DNA from: Parvularcula sp. BBD 1991-13
GTDB lineage: Bacteria > Pseudomonadota > Alphaproteobacteria > Caulobacterales > Parvularculaceae
Direction of reading: 5' to 3'
NCBI GenBank assembly: GCA_001657385.1
Contig: LYSZ01000006.1
Span: 124,001 to 188,000, forward strand
Length of the DNA: 64,000 nt
Numbering within the stretch: the stretch's first letter is position 1; the number at the start of each line of letters is the position of its first letter. A model generated the notes under the pieces. It worked only from the letters and a program-made list of their open reading frames with translations, was not told where the DNA came from and ran no database searches. The position numbers and the translations under genes were made by a program. Positions 58,752 to 64,000 of the stretch are shown in pieces.

Positions 58752-59624
58752 ATGAGCCTAGACGCCAGAAAACAAACCGCCAAAGACTGGTTCCTGTCGC
58801 TTCAGGACAAGCTGATCGCCGCCTTCGAGGCCGTGGAGGACGCGGCCGGGCCTTTATACGCGGACCGGCCCGCCGGGCGGTTCGAGCGCACGCCCTGGAC
58901 GCGCGGCGACGGCGTCGCCGACGAAGGAGGCGGCGTCATGGCGATGCTGAAAGGGCGTGTCTTCGAAAAGGCCGGCATTCACTTCTCGACCGTTTACGGA
59001 GAGTTCTCCGAGGAATTCCGGGGCCAGATCCCGGGCGCGTCGGAGGACCCGCGTTTCTGGGCGGCGGGGGTGTCGCTGATCGCCCACACGCGCAATCCGC
59101 ACGCCCCGGCGGCGCACATGAACACGCGCATGATCGTCACCACGAAAAGCTGGTTCGGCGGCGGCGGCGACCTCAATCCCATGCACCCGGCCTATCGCGA
59201 CGAGAGCCACGAGGACGCCGTCGCCTTTCACGCGGCCATGAAGGACGCCTGCGACGCCCACGACCCGACATACTTCACGAAATTCAAGCAATGGTGCGAC
59301 GAGTATTTCTTCCTGCCCCACCGCAACGAGCCGCGCGGGGTGGGGGGCATTTTCTACGACCGCCACGATTCCGGCGACTGGGACGCGGATTTCGCCTTCA
59401 CGCAGGATGTGGGCCGGGCGTTTCTCGACATCTATCCCAGGCTGGTGACAAAACGCATGGACCAGCCCTGGACGGACGACGACCGCGAGGCCCAGTTGAT
59501 CCAGCGCGGGCGGTATGCGGAATACAACCTTCTCTACGACCGCGGCACGACCTTCGGCCTCAAGACCGGGGGCAATGTCGCCTCGATCCTCTCCTCCCTG
59601 CCGCCGGAAGCGAAATGGCCGTGA
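58752..59624 (+). CDS. hemF: Oxygen-dependent coproporphyrinogen III oxidase
   Basis: 290 residues. [25 protein letters not shown] and [47 protein letters not shown] are the invariant HemF blocks. It makes protoporphyrinogen for haem with O2. The neighbouring petABC genes use haem. Start ATG 58752; 15 bases after trmL, so possibly co-transcribed. Confidence 0.98.
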   Translation: MSLDARKQTAKDWFLSLQDKLIAAFEAVEDAAGPLYADRPAGRFERTPWTRGDGVADEGGGVMAMLKGRVFEKAGIHFSTVYGEFSEEFRGQIPGASEDPRFWAAGVSLIAHTRNPHAPAAHMNTRMIVTTKSWFGGGGDLNPMHPAYRDESHEDAVAFHAAMKDACDAHDPTYFTKFKQWCDEYFFLPHRNEPRGVGGIFYDRHDSGDWDADFAFTQDVGRAFLDIYPRLVTKRMDQPWTDDDREAQLIQRGRYAEYNLLYDRGTTFGLKTGGNVASILSSLPPEAKWP

Positions 59625-59639
59625 GGGACGCGGGCTGGC

Positions 59640-59757
59640 GCGTGTTGCAGCAACAGCGGATTGCCGGTTTTGCGGTTCGCGGGCGCGCTCCATTCAAGAA
59701 TCCCGCGCCAATCGTAACCAGGACCAATTGCGGATCGCGTTGAACGCAATCGGCTCT
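59640..59757. repeat. Dispersed intergenic repeat, copy B
   Basis: About 118 bases between hemF and the DUF188 gene, overlapping the latter's stop by two bases. It matches copy A at 35701-35803 in the same orientation and block order, but holds about 17 extra bases (ccaggaccaattgcgg region) near the middle. Both copies sit behind a plus-strand gene. Confidence 0.75.
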
Positions 59758-60250
59758 AACGCCCCGCCCGCCGCACCGCCAGCTCCAGCGCCTCCAGGAA
59801 CCGCGAGCGGTCTTTCCTTGAGAATGACGGGCCGGCGCCGGAAATCTCGCCCATGTCGCGCAGATCGCGCGACAGCTCGCGCATCGCCATCCCCATGCCG
59901 ATATTGTCCGCGGTGAAGGGATTGCCCGACGGACCGATGACCTGCGCGCCGGCCCCGAGGCAGCGCTCCGCCAGCGGAATATCGCCGGTCACGACGATTG
60001 TCCCCGGCCCCGCCCGTTCGGCGATCCAGTCGTCGGCGGCGTCGAACCCGTCGCCGACCACGACCCGGCGCACGTCCAGCCCGACCGGCAAGCGCATGCG
60101 CGCGTTGGAGACGAAGTGGACCACCGCCCCGTGCCGGTCGGCGACGCGCACCACCTCCTCCTTCACCGGGCAGGCGTCGGCGTCGACATAGATCGCGAGG
60201 GGAATCTCGGGCGAGCTCTGGGGCGGAATCTGGGGGGGCGCGTCGGTCAT
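59756..60250 (-). CDS. YaiI/YqxD family protein (DUF188)
   Basis: 164 residues. IYVDADACPVKEEVVRVADRHG, FVSN, VGDGFDAADDWIAERAGPGTIVVTGDIPLAERCL and GNPFTADNIGMGMAMREL are the conserved DUF188 blocks (a PIN-like fold). The function is not established. The frame extends to 60346; ATG 60250 is used. It is divergent from the exonuclease gene. Confidence 0.92.
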   Translation of the reverse strand: MTDAPPQIPPQSSPEIPLAIYVDADACPVKEEVVRVADRHGAVVHFVSNARMRLPVGLDVRRVVVGDGFDAADDWIAERAGPGTIVVTGDIPLAERCLGAGAQVIGPSGNPFTADNIGMGMAMRELSRDLRDMGEISGAGPSFSRKDRSRFLEALELAVRRAGR

Positions 60251-60389
60251 GGGCGGGGCGCTCTCGCCGGTCGGAACGCGCGCCGCGCGAAGGCGGCAAG
60301 CCGATCCGCCGGGACGGTCTCCTTGTGTCGCGGGCGGGACGAACAATGCTCGCCTTTTTCGCCGCCGCCCGCAATGCTATCTCTTGGCG

Positions 60390-61439
60390 ATGGCGCCGCG
60401 CATGGCCTTTGAGGATCTTCTCCGCCCGACCCCGCAAGGGCTCTACTGCCCGCCGGGGGATTTCCATATCGACCCGGTGCGCCCCGTCGCCCGCGCCGTC
60501 GTCACCCATGGCCACGCCGACCACGCCCGCGCCGGTCACGAGACCGTGATGGCGACGCCCGAAACCCTCGCCATCATGGCGGCGCGTTACGGCGAGAACT
60601 TCGCCACGGACCGCCGCCCCGCCGCCTATGGCGAGCGCATAACGCTCAACGGCGTGACAGTCAGCTTCGCCCCGGCTGGACACGTGCTCGGCTCGGCCCA
60701 GGCGGTCGTCGAAAAGGACGGGGTGCGGATCGTCGCGTCGGGCGACTACAAGCGCCGGGCCGATCCCACCTGCGCGCCGTTCGAGGTCGTGCCGTGCGAC
60801 GTTTTCATTACCGAGGCGACATTCGCCCTGCCGGTGTTCGTTCATCCTGATACGAATGATGAAATCGCCAGGCTGCTCGCCTCGGTAGCGCAGTTCCCGG
60901 AGCGCACGCATATTGTCGGCGCCTACGCCCTCGGCAAGGCCCAGCGCATCATCCGTCTCCTGCGCGACGCCGGGTATGACGAACCGGTTTTCATTCACGG
61001 AGCGATGCAGAAGCTGTGCGACCTGTACCGGGAGCACGGCGTCGATCTCGGCCCGCTGGAACCGGCGACCATCAGTGAAAAGAAGAACGCGCGCGGTTCC
61101 GGAGCCGGCGCCAGGCGCGACTTCGCCGGCAAAATCGTGATCGCCCCGCCGTCCGCCATCCAGGACAAATGGGCGCGCCGCTTCGCCGACCCGTTGCCCG
61201 TCTTCGCTTCGGGCTGGATGCAGATCCGCCAGCGGGTGCGCCAGCGCGGGGTCGAACTGCCGTTGCAGATTTCCGACCACGCCGACTGGAACGAACTGAC
61301 CGACACCATCCGCGAGGTGGGCGCGCAGGAAGTCTGGATCACCCATGGCCGCGACGACGCGCTGATGCGCTGGGCGGCGCTGAACGGGATCAAGGCCCGC
61401 CCCCTGCGCCTCGTCGGCTATGACGACGAAGGCGAGTGA
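60390..61439 (+). CDS. Ligase-associated MBL-fold DNA exonuclease
   Basis: About 349 residues, metallo-beta-lactamase fold with THGHADHAR metal ligands, FAPAGHVLGSAQ and a C-terminal QISDHADW motif, as in SNM1-like exonucleases encoded beside ATP-dependent ligases. It probably trims DNA ends before ligation. ATG 60390 is used; 60402 is an alternative. It is followed by the ligase. Confidence 0.9.
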   Translation: MAPRMAFEDLLRPTPQGLYCPPGDFHIDPVRPVARAVVTHGHADHARAGHETVMATPETLAIMAARYGENFATDRRPAAYGERITLNGVTVSFAPAGHVLGSAQAVVEKDGVRIVASGDYKRRADPTCAPFEVVPCDVFITEATFALPVFVHPDTNDEIARLLASVAQFPERTHIVGAYALGKAQRIIRLLRDAGYDEPVFIHGAMQKLCDLYREHGVDLGPLEPATISEKKNARGSGAGARRDFAGKIVIAPPSAIQDKWARRFADPLPVFASGWMQIRQRVRQRGVELPLQISDHADWNELTDTIREVGAQEVWITHGRDDALMRWAALNGIKARPLRLVGYDDEGE

Positions 61440-61449
61440 GCGGCGCCGC

Positions 61450-63048
61450 ATGGAAAAGTTCGCCGCCCTTCTCGACCGGCTTGTCCTGACGCCGCAGCGC
61501 AACGGCAAGCTGAAGCTCATCGCCGATTACTGCCGCGACGCGCCGGACCCGGACCGCGGTTACGCCATCGCCGCGATCACCCGCGACCTCGACATCGCCT
61601 CGGTCAAGCCGGCGATGCTGCGTGAACTGACGACCGCGCGGGTCGACGAGGTGCTGTTCGGTCTTTCCTACGATTACATCGGCGACATGGCCGAGACGAT
61701 TTCGCTGATCTGGCCGGCGCGGCGCGGCGCCAACCGCGCGCCCGGCCTTGGCGAGATTGTCGAGACCCTGCAAGGGGCGAGCCGGCGGGAAGGCCCGCGC
61801 CTCGTCGAGGGCTGGCTCGACGCCCTTGACGCGCCGGGCCGCTGGGCGCTGATCAAGCTGGCGACGGGCGGGTTTCGCATCGGCGTTTCGGCGCGCCTCG
61901 CCAAGACCGCGCTGGCGCAGTTCGGGGAAAAGGACGTCGCCGAAATCGAGGAGCTGTGGCACGGCCTCGACCCGCCCTACACGGCGCTGTTCGCCTGGCT
62001 GGAGGGACGCGCGGCGAAGCCCGTCAACGCCGCCGCAGCGCCGTTCCGGCCGGTGATGCTCGCCCACCCGATCGACGAGGACAAGGACCTCGACGGCATA
62101 TCCCCGCACGCCTTCGCCGCGGAGTGGAAATGGGACGGCATCCGGGTGCAGGCCGCCGCCGAGGGCGATGCGCGCCGGCTCTACTCGCGCACCGGCGACG
62201 ACATCGGCCGGGCGTTTCCGGATATTCTGGAGGCGATGAACTTCGACGCCGCCATCGACGGCGAGCTTCTCGTCTATCGTCCGGATACGGTGCTTTACGC
62301 GGTCGCGCCCTTCGGCGAACTGCAACAGCGCCTCAACCGCAAGACGGTGACGAAGAAACTGCTCGCCTCCCATCCGGCGTTCGTCCGCGCCTACGACCTT
62401 CTGGCGCTGGAGGGCGAGGATCTGCGCGCCCTGCCCTTCGCCGAGCGGCGCCGCCGGCTGGAAGACTTCATCGCGGCGCGCGCGCCGGAGCGTTTCGATC
62501 TGTCGGCGCTGATCGAGTTCGCTTCCGTCGATCAGTTGAGGGCGCGCCGCAACGCGCCGCCGGACGCGGCCGTCGAGGGGCTGATGCTGAAGCGCCGCGC
62601 GGCGCCTTACGTGCCCGGCCGCCCGAAAGGCGAGTGGTGGAAATGGAAGCGCGACCCGTTCCTGGTCGACGCCGTGATGATGTACGCCCAGCGCGGCCAC
62701 GGCAAACGCTCCAGCTTCTATTCCGACTTCACCTTCGGCGTCTGGCGCGGGGAGGAGATCGTTCCCGTCGGCAAGGCCTATTTCGGCTTCACCGACGAGG
62801 AGCTGAAACAGCTCGACAAGTTCGTGCGCGACAACACGACGGAGCGCTTCGGCCCGGTGCGACAGGTCGCTTTCGGCAGGGAGGAAGGTCTTGTGCTCGA
62901 AATCGCGTTCGAAGGGCTGAACCGGTCGGCCCGGCACAAATCCGGCGTCGCCATGCGGTTTCCGCGCATTCACCGCATCCGCTGGGACAAGCCCCCGGCG
63001 GAAGCCGACCGGCTGGAAACGCTGGAGGCGATGCTGCCCGGACCATGA
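61450..63048 (+). CDS. ATP-dependent DNA ligase (exonuclease-linked, LigB/C-like)
   Basis: 532 residues. N-terminal helical DNA-binding domain with KFAALLDRLVLTPQRNGKLKLIADYCRD, then the adenylation domain whose motif I is EWKWDGIRV (adenylated Lys), ELLVYR as motif III, EGLMLKRR as motif IV and the KWKRDP motif V, then the OB domain. Related bacterial sets add a DEXH (Lhr) helicase and a phosphoesterase; here they are missing downstream, where gmk converges. ATG 61450 is used; an earlier ATG at 61420 overlaps the exonuclease gene. Confidence 0.93.
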   Translation: MEKFAALLDRLVLTPQRNGKLKLIADYCRDAPDPDRGYAIAAITRDLDIASVKPAMLRELTTARVDEVLFGLSYDYIGDMAETISLIWPARRGANRAPGLGEIVETLQGASRREGPRLVEGWLDALDAPGRWALIKLATGGFRIGVSARLAKTALAQFGEKDVAEIEELWHGLDPPYTALFAWLEGRAAKPVNAAAAPFRPVMLAHPIDEDKDLDGISPHAFAAEWKWDGIRVQAAAEGDARRLYSRTGDDIGRAFPDILEAMNFDAAIDGELLVYRPDTVLYAVAPFGELQQRLNRKTVTKKLLASHPAFVRAYDLLALEGEDLRALPFAERRRRLEDFIAARAPERFDLSALIEFASVDQLRARRNAPPDAAVEGLMLKRRAAPYVPGRPKGEWWKWKRDPFLVDAVMMYAQRGHGKRSSFYSDFTFGVWRGEEIVPVGKAYFGFTDEELKQLDKFVRDNTTERFGPVRQVAFGREEGLVLEIAFEGLNRSARHKSGVAMRFPRIHRIRWDKPPAEADRLETLEAMLPGP

Positions 63049-63159
63049 CCGTCCGGCGCATGCAGCGCCCGCGGACGGCCTTGCCGCGCCGCGCGCCGGC
63101 GCCGCTTTCCGAAAATGTCAGTACCCTGACCCGATTCCGGCGCGCCTGAAAAAGCGGGG

Positions 63160-63804
63160 CTAACCCTCGCCCATCATGTCCTTGACGATGCGCGACAGGC
63201 CGGTCTGGCGGCGGCGCTTCAACCGCTCCGCGAACAGAATGGAGCGCAACAGTTCCTCAGACTCCTCAAGGTCGTAATTCACGATGACGTAATCGTATTC
63301 GGCCCAGTGGGAGATTTCCGCGTCCGCCTTGGCCATGCGCGTCTGCACGACATCCTCGGTGTCCTGCGCGCGCTGGCGCAGGCGACGCTCAAGCTCGGCG
63401 CGCGACGGCGGCAGGATGAACACCTTGACCACGTCCTCGCCCGCCACTTCGTCAAGCTGCTGGGCGCCCTGCCAGTCGATGTCGAAGAGAACGTCGCGGC
63501 CCGCCCGCAGCGTGTCCTCGACAAGGCCGCGCGGTGTTCCGTAAAGATGGCCGAACACATTCGCCCACTCCAGAAGCTCGCCGTTATCGCGCATGCGGAG
63601 GAATTCGTCCTTGGACACGAAATAGTAATCCTGTCCGTGGACTTCGCCGGGCCGGCGCGGCCGGGTGGTGGCCGAGATCGACAGGGCCATCTCCCCGTCC
63701 TGCTTCAACAGGCGGTCGGCGAGCGTGGTCTTTCCGGCCCCGGACGGGCTGGAGAGAATGAACATGAGGCCCCTGCGGGCCACTTTCAGATCGCCGCCGA
63801 TCAT
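63160..63804 (-). CDS. gmk: Guanylate kinase
   Basis: 214 residues. P-loop SSPSGAGKTTLADRLL, the GMP-binding TTRPRRPGEVHGQDYYFVSKDEF block and DIDWQGAQQL are complete. It converts GMP to GDP. AGGA precedes the ATG. Ten bases after a yicC-type gene, with which it is probably co-transcribed, the common order in alphaproteobacteria. Confidence 0.98.
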   Translation of the reverse strand: MIGGDLKVARRGLMFILSSPSGAGKTTLADRLLKQDGEMALSISATTRPRRPGEVHGQDYYFVSKDEFLRMRDNGELLEWANVFGHLYGTPRGLVEDTLRAGRDVLFDIDWQGAQQLDEVAGEDVVKVFILPPSRAELERRLRQRAQDTEDVVQTRMAKADAEISHWAEYDYVIVNYDLEESEELLRSILFAERLKRRRQTGLSRIVKDMMGEG

Positions 63805-63814
63805 ACCAATTATC

Positions 63815-64000
63815 CTACTCGATATTCTGAACCTGTTCGCGCAGCTGATCGATCACTTTTTTCAGGTCGAGACCGATGCGTTTCAGGCCCATGTCGGCCG
63901 CCTTGGCGCATAGCGTGTTGGCTTCCCGATTGAACTCCTGGCTCAGAAAATCGAGCTGGCGCCCGGCCGGTCCCGCTTCGAGCAAGAGGGCGCGGCCCGC
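63815..64000 (-). CDS. YicC family protein, C-terminal end (cut by window edge)
   Basis: Only the last 60 or so residues are inside the window: QLDFLSQEFNREANTLCAKA followed by MGLKRIGLDLKKVIDQLREQVQNIE, the conserved C-terminus (DUF1732) of YicC-family endoribonucleases. It precedes gmk by 10 bases. The rest lies beyond the right edge. Confidence 0.85.
   Translation of the reverse strand, partial: AGRALLLEAGPAGRQLDFLSQEFNREANTLCAKAADMGLKRIGLDLKKVIDQLREQVQNIE

Overview
The window looks like chromosomal DNA of a GC-rich alphaproteobacterium. Pointers are a PopZ-type polar organiser protein, a TTAA-N7-TTAA CtrA-type box, separate cytochrome b and c1 genes in petABC, a long-form hisG translationally coupled to a small TrpR-like gene, and TonB-dependent uptake. 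Caulobacterales or Parvularculales relatives fit, but I cannot name a genus. Most of the window is ordinary core genome with short gaps. No rRNA, CRISPR array, insertion sequence, integrase or phage gene was recognised.

Layout. 1-5.9 kb: the 5' part of an MlaE-type lipid permease gene, a CHASE2 protein with a degenerate cyclase domain, an MFS permease, a lipoprotein and a prolyl iminopeptidase. 5.9-7.9 kb: a sodium-coupled NSS transporter and an orphan Hpt protein. 7.9-13.7 kb: the elongasome operon mreB-mreC-mreD-mrdA-rodA. 14-23.6 kb: TVP38-type membrane protein, valS, a prolyl oligopeptidase lipoprotein, PopZ, a TolC-type channel and a Pcm-like methyltransferase. 23.9 kb: tRNA-Cys. 24.1-33.5 kb: the accessory-looking part, two coupled giant genes of unknown function (1628 and 1210 residues) behind an AT-rich leader. 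33.5-38.1 kb: a TonB-dependent receptor with paired operators, an unknown protein and a CodB-like permease. 38.5-44.6 kb: an RND efflux operon.

44.6-64 kb: a CtrA box followed by a candidate small RNA, hisG with its TrpR-like partner, a Tat-exported hydrolase, a GbsR-type regulator with cydAB (bd-type quinol oxidase), rplY-pth-ychF, a PilZ-like protein, petABC-mtnP (bc1 complex and methylthioadenosine salvage), trmL, hemF, a DUF188 protein, the MBL exonuclease and ATP-dependent ligase pair, gmk and the 3' end of a yicC-type gene. Respiration is represented twice (bc1 and bd branches), with hemF supplying haem.

Best candidates for new biology: the giant gene pair at 24152-32682; the CtrA-box small RNA candidate at 44661-44790; the paired GAACWGTTCGTA operators before the TonB receptor; the catalytically degenerate CHASE2 cyclase; and a terminator-like hairpin inside the rplY leader. 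All calls are from reading sequence and translations by eye; no database search was run.
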